From contig NZ_JAHREP010000006.1 of the NCBI RefSeq assembly GCF_019084545.1, positions 124,001-188,000 on the forward strand: a DNA stretch of 64,000 bases, in the 5' to 3' direction. Shown here one piece after another: positions 36,437-47,067 of the stretch (positions are counted from its first letter, which is position 1; each line of letters opens with the position of its first letter). The translations under genes were made by a program, and so were the position numbers. The notes beneath the pieces are model-generated. The model worked only from the letters and a program-made list of their open reading frames with translations, searched no databases and had not been told where the DNA came from. The DNA comes from Marinobacterium ramblicola. GTDB lineage: Bacteria > Pseudomonadota > Gammaproteobacteria > Pseudomonadales > Balneatricaceae.

Positions 36437-38116
36437 ATGTATCAGCTAAGCTCCTCTGTCACCTGGAAGAAGCTCCAGGCCCTGGCGGAAAAGACCCAAG
36501 ACGACCGTATCGCCGACTACTTCAGCACCGACCCGGGCCGCTTCGACAAGATGAGCCTGCGTCTGGGCGAGCTGTTTCTCGACTACTCCAAGAACAAGGT
36601 CAACGACGAGGTGCTGAAGGCCCTGTTCGCGCTGGCGGAACACTCTCCGCTACGTCAACGTCGGGCGCAGATGTTCTCCGGCGACATCATCAATACCACC
36701 GAAAACCGGCCGGTACTGCACACCGCACTGCGCAACTGCGGCGACGAGCCGGTAGTGGTCAACGGCAAGGACGTGATGCCGGATATCCGCTCGGGCCTGA
36801 AGAAACTGGAAGCGTTCAGCCAGAAGGTGCGTAGCGGCGAGTGGAAAGGGTTCAGCGGCAAACGGATCCGCAACGTGGTCAATATCGGCATCGGCGGCTC
36901 CGACCTGGGGCCGAACATGGTCTGCCGCGCCCTGCTCAACTACAAGCACCCGGAGATGAACTTCCACTTCATCTCCAACGTGGATGGCCAGCACATCAAG
37001 AAGGTGCTGAGCGGTCTCGACCCGGAAACCACCCTGTTCATCGTTTCCACCAAAACCTTTTCCACCCAGGAGACGCTGCTCAACGCCAAGACGGCACGAC
37101 GCTGGTTCCTGGACAATACCGGTGCGCAGACCGATATGAGCCAGCACTTTGTCGCCGTGTCGACCAACCAGGCGGCGGCGATGGAGTTCGGCATCAAGCG
37201 CGAGAACATCTTCGAATTCTGGGCCTGGGTCGGCGGGCGCTATTCGCTCTGGTCCAGCATCGGCCTACCGATCGCGTTGAGCATCGGATACGACCGCTTT
37301 ATCGAGCTGCTCGAAGGCGCCTACGAGATGGACCGCCACTTCCTCGAAGCACCGCTCGAGCAGAACATGCCGGTACTGCTGGCACTGATCGGCATCTGGT
37401 ACATCAACTTCCTCGGTGCCGAAACCCAGGCGATCATCCCCTACGATCAGGCACTGCATCAGCTGCCCTCATTCCTGCAGCAACTGGATATGGAGAGCAA
37501 CGGCAAGTCCGTGGATATGGATGGTCATCCGGTCGATTACGCCACCGGGCCGATCGTCTGGGGGCAGACCGGCTCCAACGGCCAGCACGCCTTCTTCCAG
37601 CTGCTGCACCAGGGCACCCGCTTCGTGCCGATCGACTTTATCGCCTCACTGCAGCCGGATGAACAGACCGAGGAGCACCACTTCGCCCTGCTCACCAATA
37701 TGCTGGCCCAGGCCAACGCGTTCATGAACGGCGACCAGAAAAACGGTATGCTGGACTACGCCACCTGCCCGGGTAACCGCCCCAGCAACATCCTGCTGCT
37801 GGAAAGCCTGAGCCCGCGCAACTTGGGCGCATTGATCGCACTCTACGAGCACAAGGTGTTCGTGCAGGGCGCGATCTGGAACATCAACTCCTTCGACCAG
37901 TGGGGCGTACAGCTGGGCAAACGCCTGGCCACAGAGATCAGCCGCAACATCGAACTGAAGAGCTCGGAGTATGACCAGTCGACGCAGGGGCTGATGGAGA
38001 TCGTGCGTCAGCATATGCAGGGCAAGAAAAGCAGTACCGAAGCCGCAGCCCGGGCATCGGTAAAGAAAACCGCCAAGAGCGAGGCCGCGAAACCGGCCGA
38101 GAGCGTAAAACCATGA
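36437..38116 (+). CDS. pgi: Glucose-6-phosphate isomerase
   Basis: A 559-residue enzyme interconverting glucose 6-phosphate and fructose 6-phosphate. Clear motifs: NIGIGGSDLGPNMVCRAL, STKTFSTQETLLNAKTAR, FEFWAWVGGRYSLWSSIGLP, and GNRPSN near the C-terminal side. The E. coli enzyme has 549 residues; here the end is a low-complexity tail rich in Lys, Ala and Ser (about 25 residues). It overlaps the fructokinase start by four bases (ATGA), which couples the two: fructose enters as fructose 6-phosphate and Pgi passes it to the Entner-Doudoroff route. Confidence 0.97.
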   Translation: MYQLSSSVTWKKLQALAEKTQDDRIADYFSTDPGRFDKMSLRLGELFLDYSKNKVNDEVLKALFALAEHSPLRQRRAQMFSGDIINTTENRPVLHTALRNCGDEPVVVNGKDVMPDIRSGLKKLEAFSQKVRSGEWKGFSGKRIRNVVNIGIGGSDLGPNMVCRALLNYKHPEMNFHFISNVDGQHIKKVLSGLDPETTLFIVSTKTFSTQETLLNAKTARRWFLDNTGAQTDMSQHFVAVSTNQAAAMEFGIKRENIFEFWAWVGGRYSLWSSIGLPIALSIGYDRFIELLEGAYEMDRHFLEAPLEQNMPVLLALIGIWYINFLGAETQAIIPYDQALHQLPSFLQQLDMESNGKSVDMDGHPVDYATGPIVWGQTGSNGQHAFFQLLHQGTRFVPIDFIASLQPDEQTEEHHFALLTNMLAQANAFMNGDQKNGMLDYATCPGNRPSNILLLESLSPRNLGALIALYEHKVFVQGAIWNINSFDQWGVQLGKRLATEISRNIELKSSEYDQSTQGLMEIVRQHMQGKKSSTEAAARASVKKTAKSEAAKPAESVKP

Positions 38117-39090
38117 ACAAAGTGATCAGTTTCGGAGAGGCATTGATCGATATGCTCTCCAACCGGGTCGGCGGCGCCGATCTGGACGGCCCGGAAACCT
38201 TTACCCGCTACCCCGGCGGCGCGCCCGCCAACGTGGCAGTGGCGGTGGCCAAGCTCGGCGGCCGTTCCCATTTCGCCGGCAAGGTGGGACAGGATATGTT
38301 CGGCGACTGCCTGCGCGACGCCATGGCAAACGCAGGCGTCAACACCGACTATCTGCTGCAGACGACGGAAGCAAAAACGGCGCTGGCATTCGTCTCGCTG
38401 GACGAACATGGCGAGCGCTCGTTCGAGTTCTACCGCTCACCCTCGGCGGACCTGCTGTTCCGTCCGGAGGAGTTCGGCAGCGACTGGTTCGACGAACCGG
38501 GCATCTTCCACTTCTGCTCCAACACCCTGACCGAGGCCGGTATTCGCGACACCACTATGGCCGGAGTCGCCAAGGCCCATGAGAAGGGTTATCTGGTCAG
38601 CTTCGATATCAACCTGCGCCACAACCTCTGGCCGTCCGACCTGGACCCAACTCCGTTCATCTGGCAGGCGATCGAGCAGACCGATCTGCTCAAGCTCTGC
38701 ACCGAGGAGCTGGCGTTCCTGTGCCGCAACCAGAGCGAAGATGAGGTGATCCAGCGCATTCGCGACGCCGGTGTCAGTCTGATCCTGGTCACCGACGGCG
38801 GCAACCCTCTGCGCTACTATTGTGGGGGGAAGAGCGGCCGCGAGCTGAACGGCGAGCTGCAACCGCCCAAGACCAAGGTGATCGACAGCACTGCAGCAGG
38901 CGACGCCTTCACCGGCGGTGTGCTCTATGCGCTGTCCAAAAGGGATATCAGCCGTGATCGGTTGCAGTCGCTGAGCGACCGCGAGTTGCTTGAAGCGGTA
39001 CTGAACACCGGCATGCAGTGCGGCGCCTTCGCCGTCACCCGCAAGGGTGCGTTCGATGCGCTGCCTGCGCAGACAGATCTGAGCCTATAA
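38113..39090 (+). CDS. Fructokinase, PfkB family
   Basis: A 325-residue sugar kinase (PfkB/ribokinase family) that most likely makes fructose 6-phosphate. Motifs: GEALIDMLSN at the N-terminus, YPGGAPANVAVAVAKLGG (first PfkB signature) and IDSTAAGDAFTGGVLYAL with the catalytic Asp. Genes of this type directly after pgi are usually frk or scrK; other ketose kinases of the family cannot be excluded. Confidence 0.9.
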   Translation: MNKVISFGEALIDMLSNRVGGADLDGPETFTRYPGGAPANVAVAVAKLGGRSHFAGKVGQDMFGDCLRDAMANAGVNTDYLLQTTEAKTALAFVSLDEHGERSFEFYRSPSADLLFRPEEFGSDWFDEPGIFHFCSNTLTEAGIRDTTMAGVAKAHEKGYLVSFDINLRHNLWPSDLDPTPFIWQAIEQTDLLKLCTEELAFLCRNQSEDEVIQRIRDAGVSLILVTDGGNPLRYYCGGKSGRELNGELQPPKTKVIDSTAAGDAFTGGVLYALSKRDISRDRLQSLSDRELLEAVLNTGMQCGAFAVTRKGAFDALPAQTDLSL

Positions 39091-39111
39091 ACGCCCCCCT
39101 TGAGCCTGCGG

Positions 39112-40125
39112 TCAGCTCGCTGGTCGCAGGCTCTCCCCCGCTTCCAGCCGGAAAGGCAGATCGATCACCGGCCGACCGACCGGCTCGCCCCGCAACCGCG
39201 CCAACAGATTCTCTGCCGCCAGACGCCCCACCTCCTCGCGTGGCGTAACCACCGTCGCCAGTCTCGGCACCATCGCAGCCGCAATGTCGTGACCGTGAAA
39301 GCCGGCTATGCCGATCTGCTGCGGTACCGGGATACCCAGACGCTGGCACTCGTAGAAGGCACCGATGGCAAGGTCGTCGTTGGTACAGAAGATGCCGTCC
39401 AGGTTCGGCCGCCGCACCAGCGCCTGACGCAGCAACAGCGCGCCACGGGTAAACGAGGAGGCCTCCTCCGTCTGCAGACTGAACGGCTCCAGACCATGCC
39501 TGCGCATCGCCCGCTCGTAGCCCAGAATCTTGAGCCGGGTACGTACATCCATACGGGCGGCGAAATAGACGGTATTACGGTGCCCGCGTTCGATCATCAG
39601 CTCGGTCATGGCATAGGCGGCGGCGGTATTATCAAACCCGATCGCCTGTTCGATGGCCGGTGATACCGAATCCATCAGTTCGATCACCGGCACGCCGGCG
39701 ATCTTGATCATCCGCCGTACGCGCTCGGTATGGAAACTCTCCGACAGGATCAAACCATCCACGCTGTAACCCAGCAGAGTGGCGATGCGCGCCTCTTCGG
39801 CACTCTGGCTATAACCGTAGTGGGCCAGCATGGTCTGGTAACCCGCCGGCTCCACCACCGACTCGAAGCCGCGGATCATCTCGGCGAACACCTGGTTGGT
39901 CAGCGAGGGCACCAGCAGGCCGATGGCATGACTCTTGGCACTGGAGAGGATGTCAGGCACCTTGTTGGGGATGTAACCCAGCTCATCGAGCGCCTGCTGG
40001 ATAGTCTCCCGCAACGCGCTCGATACCTGTTCTGGATGTTTCAGATACCGGCTCACCGTCATCTTGGTGACACCGACGCGATCTGCAACATCCTGGAGGG
40101 TGGGTCTTCTTCTTTTTGCGGTCAT
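39112..40125 (-). CDS. gntR: LacI-family gluconate-utilisation regulator (GntR-like)
   Basis: A 337-residue repressor with helix-turn-helix TLQDVADRVGVTKMTVSRYL and binding domain motifs AIGLLVPSLTNQVFAEMIRG and IGIAGFHGHDIA, close to E. coli GntR in layout. The start at 40125 (MTAKRRRP) is chosen because a GntR-type operator lies between it and the next upstream ATG at 40158; the operator would then be in the promoter. It is 21 kb from no other candidate: the gluconokinase and TRAP genes lie immediately upstream on the same strand. Confidence 0.87.
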   Translation of the reverse strand: MTAKRRRPTLQDVADRVGVTKMTVSRYLKHPEQVSSALRETIQQALDELGYIPNKVPDILSSAKSHAIGLLVPSLTNQVFAEMIRGFESVVEPAGYQTMLAHYGYSQSAEEARIATLLGYSVDGLILSESFHTERVRRMIKIAGVPVIELMDSVSPAIEQAIGFDNTAAAYAMTELMIERGHRNTVYFAARMDVRTRLKILGYERAMRRHGLEPFSLQTEEASSFTRGALLLRQALVRRPNLDGIFCTNDDLAIGAFYECQRLGIPVPQQIGIAGFHGHDIAAAMVPRLATVVTPREEVGRLAAENLLARLRGEPVGRPVIDLPFRLEAGESLRPAS

Positions 40126-40143
40126 TCTGGCATCCAAACGTCC

Positions 40144-40157
40144 TGTTACGCGTAACA
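40144..40157. promoter_or_regulatory. GntR-type operator before the gntR gene
   Basis: TGTTACGCGTAACA is a perfect 14-bp palindrome like the GntR operator consensus and lies 19 bases before the chosen gntR start. It points to autoregulation. Confidence 0.7.
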
Positions 40158-40242
40158 TCTTACCGCCGGAAGCGTGTCGGGCAAAGCACCCAGCGCCCTG
40201 CCCGACAACGGAGCCGAACACCTGCGCAGGCGAAGGCGACCT

Positions 40243-40731
40243 TTATTTTTCAACCAAGGCATCCAGAATAGTCTGAAGCACCCGCTCGGCAGGCTGATCG
40301 ATGGAGACCTCTATCGCCTCCCCCGGTTTCGGTTCGATCAGTTCTCTGAACTGGCTCTCCAGCATCTTACGGCCATTGAAGTAATGCCCCTCGCGACAGC
40401 TATGGCGAGCCCAGATCGTCTCGATATTCCCCTTCAGATAGATCAGTTGCGCAGCGTTGCCCCGGCGCAGCTGTTCGCGGTACCGAGGCTTGAGGCTGGA
40501 GCAGGCGACCACCGCACTCTCCTCACGGTTGAGCAGCGCGTTCAGGGACTCCAGCCAGCCATAGCGATCCTCATCGTTGAGCGGCGTACCCTGGCGCATC
40601 TTCTCCACGTTCGCCCGTGGATGAAAGTCGTCACCGTCGAAGAACGCCAATCCGAGACGCTCCGCCAGCATGGATCCGATCAGCGACTTGCCACAGCCGG
40701 AGACCCCCATCACGATAAACTTCTTCTGCAT
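40243..40731 (-). CDS. gntK: Gluconokinase
   Basis: A 162-residue kinase making 6-phosphogluconate from gluconate, the direct substrate of Edd. P-loop GVSGCGKS near the N-terminus, FDGDDFHPRANVEKM with the gluconate-binding region, and CSSLKPRYREQLR. The ATG at 40731 has AGGAGG eight bases upstream, 11 bases after the TRAP large-permease gene. It is the fourth gene of a TRAP-gntK operon; gntR follows after 117 bases. Confidence 0.95.
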   Translation of the reverse strand: MQKKFIVMGVSGCGKSLIGSMLAERLGLAFFDGDDFHPRANVEKMRQGTPLNDEDRYGWLESLNALLNREESAVVACSSLKPRYREQLRRGNAAQLIYLKGNIETIWARHSCREGHYFNGRKMLESQFRELIEPKPGEAIEVSIDQPAERVLQTILDALVEK

Positions 40732-40742
40732 GTGTCGGCCTC

Positions 40743-42065
40743 CTACTGCCACCAGAGCGACAGCTGCGGGAACAGCACCACCAGCGTCAATGCCAGGATC
40801 TGCAGCATGATGAACGGCACCAGGGCGGAGAAGATCTCGCCGAGGCTGATATCCTTGGGTGCTACCGACTTCAGGTAGAAGGCGGCGGGACCGAACGGCG
40901 GCGACAGGAAGGAGACCTGCATATTCAGGCAGAACACCACACCGAACCAGATCGGATCCAGGCCAAGGCTGGTGATGATCGGCACGAAAATCGGCATGGT
41001 CAGCAGCGCAACGCCGACCCAATCCAGGAACATCCCCAACACCAGCAGGATCAGCATCATGATCAGCACCGTGGTCATTGCATGACCGTCGCTGAGCGAC
41101 AGGATTACCGATTCAACAAAGTCGATACCTCCCATCAGGTTGTATACCCCGACCAGCGCACTGGCACCGATACCGATCCAGATGATCATGCCGCAGGTCT
41201 GCATCGTCGCCTTGGCGCTGTCGCGGATCATGCCGAGGTTCAGCTCACCGCGGATCAACGCGCTCAGCATGATACCGACCACACCCAAAGCCGAGGCCTC
41301 TGTCACCGAAGCCACGCCGGTGTAGATGCTGCCGAGTACGATGGCGACGGTCAGCCCCGGGAAGAACAGTGCCTTCAGGTAGTTGATCTCGCGCTCATCA
41401 TCCGCGGCCAGCTCTTCCGCCGTCGGCAGCGGCGCCAGTGACGGGTTCAGGTAGCAGCGCACCAGCACATACACGACATAGAAGCCGGCCAGAATCGCGG
41501 CGGGCAGAAAGGCGGCCTTGAACAGGTCCCCGATCGACACGCTGGCGGTCATGCCGTAGATGATCAGCACGATGCTCGGCGGCATCATGGTACCCAGCGC
41601 ACCGCCGGCACAGGTGGTACCGATCGCCAGCTTGCGGTTGTAGCCCAGGCGCAGCATCTGCGGCAGTGCCAGAATCCCGAGCAGCACCGTTTCGCCGCCG
41701 ATCACGCCGGACATGGACGCCAGAATGACGGCCACGATCAGCGTCTGCACTGCCACCCCGCCGCGCAGTCTGCGCGCCACCCGCTTCATCGCGTCGAACA
41801 GATCGACCGCGATACCGGAGCGGTCCAGCAACGCCGCCATCAATACGAACATCGGCACCGCCAGAAAGACGTAGCCGTTGACGAAACTGTACATGCGGCT
41901 GGTAATCAGCGGCATCGCGTCGACGCCGAACCAGCCGATTGTAAACACCAGTGCCACCAGACCGGTGACAAATGCCAGCTGCATGCCGGTCAGCAGCAGC
42001 ATAATCATCAGCCCCAGCATCAGCAGGCTGCCGTAGGCGATTCCGATTGCGGAGAGATCAAACAT
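40743..42065 (-). CDS. TRAP transporter large permease (DctM-type)
   Basis: A 440-residue inner-membrane protein of some twelve membrane segments, the main translocation subunit of a TRAP importer. Motifs: VPMFVLMAALLDRSGIAVDL, GGALGTMMPPSIVLIIYG, QVSFLSPPFGPAAFYLK. It overlaps the small permease gene by 8 bases. The substrate is probably gluconate because gntK is the next gene and GntR-type operators precede the operon. Confidence 0.92.
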   Translation of the reverse strand: MFDLSAIGIAYGSLLMLGLMIMLLLTGMQLAFVTGLVALVFTIGWFGVDAMPLITSRMYSFVNGYVFLAVPMFVLMAALLDRSGIAVDLFDAMKRVARRLRGGVAVQTLIVAVILASMSGVIGGETVLLGILALPQMLRLGYNRKLAIGTTCAGGALGTMMPPSIVLIIYGMTASVSIGDLFKAAFLPAAILAGFYVVYVLVRCYLNPSLAPLPTAEELAADDEREINYLKALFFPGLTVAIVLGSIYTGVASVTEASALGVVGIMLSALIRGELNLGMIRDSAKATMQTCGMIIWIGIGASALVGVYNLMGGIDFVESVILSLSDGHAMTTVLIMMLILLVLGMFLDWVGVALLTMPIFVPIITSLGLDPIWFGVVFCLNMQVSFLSPPFGPAAFYLKSVAPKDISLGEIFSALVPFIMLQILALTLVVLFPQLSLWWQ

Positions 42066-42639
42066 CCAACTTACCTCCGCGCTTCAACCGCCCGAGACGA
42101 CGAAAGTCGTCAATCAGGTGAAGCAGAAACTGAACGAACATGACACACACTACCAGCAGGATCAGCGCCTTCAGCAGCGCCGGAAACGGAGGATTCCAGG
42201 CGGAACCGGAGCTTTCCAGGTGCAGCTCGCCCAGAGGCGAGAGCCAGGCGCTGGTCATCATCATCCACGCACCGTAGGCCAGCATCCCGGTAAACAGCAG
42301 TCCGGCCAGGGCGTGGAAGATATCCAGGTAACAGCGCACGCGTGGCGAGACCTGGTCGTAGATCAGCACCACGCGGACATGCTTGTCGTTGGCCAGTGCA
42401 TAGGCGCCACCGATCACGAACAGCGAGCCGCCGATAAACGCCGCCGATTCATGCACCCAGATGGTCGGGGCGTTGAACAGGTAGCGCATCAGGATTTCGA
42501 AGAAGGAGATCGCGACGGTGAATACGAACAGCAGGCTGAGCAGATTACCGACCTGCAGTATGCAGCGATCCAGCCGGGTGCGACCGTGCTGCTCCACCTC
42601 ATGCGCTTCCTCTTCGCGAATGCGTTGTTGAGCTTTCAT
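42058..42639 (-). CDS. TRAP transporter small permease (DctQ-type)
   Basis: A 193-residue membrane protein with four membrane segments. Family motif: FFEILMRYLFNAPTIWVHES. The ATG at 42639 is 69 bases after the binding-protein gene; the gap carries a perfect hairpin. It forms the membrane complex with the large permease. Confidence 0.9.
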   Translation of the reverse strand: MKAQQRIREEEAHEVEQHGRTRLDRCILQVGNLLSLLFVFTVAISFFEILMRYLFNAPTIWVHESAAFIGGSLFVIGGAYALANDKHVRVVLIYDQVSPRVRCYLDIFHALAGLLFTGMLAYGAWMMMTSAWLSPLGELHLESSGSAWNPPFPALLKALILLVVCVMFVQFLLHLIDDFRRLGRLKRGGKLDV

Positions 42640-42657
42640 GACAGAGTCCAGAGAGTC

Positions 42658-42680
42658 AGGTGGGGTTGTGCACCCCACCT
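42658..42680. repeat. Hairpin between TRAP binding-protein and small-permease genes
   Basis: AGGTGGGGT (42658-42666) pairs perfectly with ACCCCACCT (42672-42680) around a five-base loop. It lacks a T-tract and sits in the intercistronic gap. Confidence 0.7.
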
Positions 42681-42707
42681 TCAGGCATCAGAGAAGTAAG
42701 GGGTATC

Positions 42708-43721
42708 TTAGAGCAGACCGTTGGCTTCCAGATAAGCCGTGATCGACTTATACACCTTCATCGCATTGTCCGACTCCTGGGCAAACTCCGCCCACTGGGA
42801 GCGGGCGATGGCACGGAACTTCTTGCGCTCCTCCGCGGACCAGTCGTGGATGGTGATCTCCGGGTTGTTGCGCGCATCCTTCACCGCCTGCTGGTCGGCG
42901 ATACGCAGCTGGGTGGTGATATCCTGGGCGAAGTCACGCACCGACACGGTAAGAATCTCTTGTAGATCGGCCGGCAGCTTGTCCCACTTTTTCTGGCTCA
43001 CCGACACATCGATCAGCGGCAGGGAGTGGAAGCCGGGCTGCACCGGATGCTGGGCGATATCGTTCATGCCCGCCTTCTGGTTGGTCGAGAACACGGTGTA
43101 GTCGGCGGCGTCGATTACACCCTTGCTCAACGCAGTGAATACCTCGGATCCCGGCAGGTTAACCGGCGCAGCCCCCGCGGCAGCAAACACCTTCTGCACC
43201 AGCCCCTCCGGCGCGCGCAGCTTCACCCCCTTGAGGTCATCAACGCCGTCGATCGGCACGTTGGATACGAACGACTCAACACCGGTAGTGGAAGCGCCGA
43301 CAAACTTCACGCCATAAGGGGCGTAGAGCTCGGTCATCAGTTCATAACCGCCACCGTAGTTGATGTACTGCAGCAGTTGCGAGGTATCGGACCAGGCGCC
43401 AACCGTATTGCCGATCAGGCCGAATGCGGGATCCTTGCCGGAGAAGTAGCCGGTGGCGGTGACATGACCATCTAGGATGCCCATCTTGATCGCATCCAGC
43501 GTTTCGGTGTGCTTGACCACACTACCCACCGGCAGCAGCTTGATCTCCAGCCGACCGCCGGACATCTTCCCGACACGCTCGGCCCACTGCTGCTGGATCT
43601 GAAAGTTCTTGTCGCCGGAGGGGTCGGAGGACTGCACCTTGAAAGTAAAGTCGGCGGCAAAGGTGGAAACGGAGATCAGCCCGGACAGGGCTGCAGTCAG
43701 GAGCTTGGTTGAGAGTTTCAT
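42708..43721 (-). CDS. TRAP transporter periplasmic binding protein (DctP-type)
   Basis: A 337-residue binding protein with a signal peptide (LLTAALSGLISVSTFA, mature start ADFTFKVQSSDPSG). DctP family motifs: GVKLRAPEGLVQKVFAAAGA with the conserved Arg that binds the carboxylate, LPGSEVFTALSKGVIDAADY. The ATG at 43721 follows AGGA. It starts the operon dctP-dctQ-dctM-gntK. A monocarboxylate sugar acid such as gluconate fits both the Arg and the context. Confidence 0.92.
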   Translation of the reverse strand: MKLSTKLLTAALSGLISVSTFAADFTFKVQSSDPSGDKNFQIQQQWAERVGKMSGGRLEIKLLPVGSVVKHTETLDAIKMGILDGHVTATGYFSGKDPAFGLIGNTVGAWSDTSQLLQYINYGGGYELMTELYAPYGVKFVGASTTGVESFVSNVPIDGVDDLKGVKLRAPEGLVQKVFAAAGAAPVNLPGSEVFTALSKGVIDAADYTVFSTNQKAGMNDIAQHPVQPGFHSLPLIDVSVSQKKWDKLPADLQEILTVSVRDFAQDITTQLRIADQQAVKDARNNPEITIHDWSAEERKKFRAIARSQWAEFAQESDNAMKVYKSITAYLEANGLL

Positions 43722-43792
43722 CTGTCTGTTCCTGTTTTTATTGTCGAACCAAGAGTAGGTCAATGTGTTAATTATGAACCGCAACAATCAAA

Positions 43793-43827
43793 TGTTACCG
43801 GTAACAACGATAACTTTACCGGTAACA
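43793..43827. promoter_or_regulatory. Two GntR-type operators upstream of the gluconate TRAP operon
   Basis: TGTTACCGGTAACA (43793-43806) is perfect; CTTTACCGGTAACA (43814-43827) has two changes in one arm. Their centres are 21 bases apart. The first equals the known E. coli GntR operator core. Confidence 0.85.
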
Positions 43828-44049
43828 TTTAAACTATTCAACAACAACTTCACTTATCTCGCCGTGTATTTAAAACGCCGCCAGAAAGCCGCCTCCCTTC
43901 ACACGGGAGCACGCCTCAGGCAAACACAGGCATTGAGCACAACCCAGATAGGGGGGACTGTTCGATGAGTAAGGGATGGTAAAATAACGCGAGGGTGCCG
44001 CACGGACCGCAGTACCTCAGGTCCGGACAGCACTTAGTGTGAGCAGAAA

Positions 44050-44646
44050 TCACTCGGACGGATAAAACCGAAACTCGCCGTCACTGAACAGAAAGCAATC
44101 CATGCCCGCAGCAGCAGCGGCCTGGCGGCCGATCTCGGTATCTTCGAACACCACGCAGTCGCTCGGATTCACGCCCATCAACTCCGCCACCTTGAGAAAG
44201 GTATCGGGGTGAGGCTTGCCCTGCTCGACATCGCTTGAGGTCACCAGGGCGTCGAGCTGGTCGATCAAGCCGACGGCGTTCAAGATGATCTCCGCGCTTT
44301 CCCGCTTGGCGCCGGTACCAACACCTATCTTTTTCGACGCCCGATAGTGCCGAAAAACACCCAGCGTCTCGGGAATCAGTTGCGGATCCGGTTTCATGCT
44401 GCGCCAGGTACGGTACTTGTGTTCGGCGACCTCTTCGGCATCGTGACTGAGGCCATGCAGCTCGTTCAGCATCTCCACGGTGCGGACCGACGGCACGCCG
44501 CCCAGGCCGTGCAGGTACGCCTTGTCGAACGGAAAGCCGTAGGCTTCGCAGGTCAGCCGCCAGGACTCCAGATGCCCCTCCATGGTGTCCACCAACGTGC
44601 CATCCATGTCGAAGACGATACCGGCATATTTTTGTAGATCGATCAT
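44050..44646 (-). CDS. HAD-superfamily phosphatase (YqaB-like)
   Basis: A 198-residue HAD hydrolase of the beta-phosphoglucomutase-like/YqaB group. Nucleophile motif FDMDGTLVDT (about residue 12), motif II GVGTGAKRES, motif III Lys in DVEQGKPHPDTF and motif IV VFEDTEIGRQAA. It starts one base after the pgl stop (TGAGATG), third gene of zwf-pgl-HAD. It may remove a phosphosugar by-product; substrate not known. In many relatives eda occupies this third position. Confidence 0.87.
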   Translation of the reverse strand: MIDLQKYAGIVFDMDGTLVDTMEGHLESWRLTCEAYGFPFDKAYLHGLGGVPSVRTVEMLNELHGLSHDAEEVAEHKYRTWRSMKPDPQLIPETLGVFRHYRASKKIGVGTGAKRESAEIILNAVGLIDQLDALVTSSDVEQGKPHPDTFLKVAELMGVNPSDCVVFEDTEIGRQAAAAAGMDCFLFSDGEFRFYPSE

Positions 44647-44647
44647 C

Positions 44648-45371
44648 TCAGGGCGCCCAGTAGATTGCGACCGGTGTGCCCTTCTGCCGCAGTACCGAGC
44701 GGATCGGCATCAGCTCCACAGCTCCCTCCGCCAGCGCCTGCTGCAGCACCGGCAGCTTTGACTGGCCACAGAGGTGGACGATGATCTGGTGGCTGGCGAG
44801 CAATCGCGGCAGGGTCAGGGTGATCCGCTTCCACGGTGCTACCGGCGGCGTAACCGCCGCGCAGTCGCAAGCGGGCTGCGGATCCAGCGCCTGCGCCAAC
44901 TCCGGAGCATCGGGAAAGAACGAGGCGGTATGACCATCCTCGCCCATGCCAAGAATCACCACATCCACCCTCTCCGGCAGCATACTCAGCAGCAACTCAG
45001 CCTCGGACCGCCCCTCATGCGGCGTCGCCTCAGCGTTCACCAGCGGCAGAAACCGTGCGGCCACCGCATGATTCTGTAGCAGGTGAGTGCGCACCGAACG
45101 CTCGTTGGAGTCCTCGTGTTGATTGTCGACCCAGCGCTCGTCCGCCAGCGTCACCAGCACCTTGGACCACTCCAGCGGCTGCTCGGACAGGCGCTGGAAC
45201 AGCCCCGCCGGCGTGCGTCCGCCGGAGACCACCAGCGCCGCTTCGCCGCGACTCTCGATACCCGCCTGCAGGAGGTTGCAGATGCGCGCACAGAGATCCT
45301 GTTCGAGCTGTTCACGCGCGGCGAACTGCTTCAGTTCCAACGCCTGATTCAACCCCGGATAGAGTTCAAGC

Positions 45372-45379
<8 letters not shown>
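44648..45379 (-). CDS. pgl: 6-Phosphogluconolactonase
   Basis: A 243-residue DevB/NagB-like hydrolase that opens 6-phosphogluconolactone. Motifs: VSGGRTPAGLFQRLS, LADERWVDNQHEDSNERSV, ILGMGEDGHTASFFP. The ATG at 45379 has GGAGG upstream and overlaps the end of zwf by eight bases. Confidence 0.94.
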
Positions 45380-46844
<1,465 letters not shown>

Positions 46845-46901
46845 CTTGTCAGACTCCTTAGGTTGATATAGGTGTTCTTAACCTAACCGTAGCTATGAAA
46901 T

Positions 46902-46926
46902 AAAAAAGCCGCCTCAGGCAGGCGGC
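46902..46926 (-). terminator. Rho-independent terminator of edd-eda
   Basis: On the minus strand GCCGCC (46926-46921) pairs with GGCGGC (46913-46908), loop of seven, then six T (46907-46902). It separates the edd-eda message from zwf. Confidence 0.9.
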
Positions 46927-47067
46927 ATGAAAGAGACATGCAGTACATAAAACCGGACCATTGCAGCTGCTGACACTACGAAGCAAACCGCCTTATGTAC
47001 CCGTCCTTTTCCAAGGGTGTGCCGATCCGGGTAGCAACCAAAAACCCGGACCAGGCGATTGGAGAGA

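Noticed and set aside
44002-44024. CGGACC/GGTCCG stem downstream of the HAD gene
   Set aside because: Six base pairs, long loop and no T-tract; too weak to call a terminator.
47026-47050. Hairpin TCCGGGT/ACCCGGA after eda
   Set aside because: Its T-run lies in the loop, not after the stem; the better terminator is at 46902-46926.
46927-47067. Possible tRNA or small RNA between eda and zwf
   Set aside because: No cloverleaf or T-loop consensus could be found; only weak inverted repeats.
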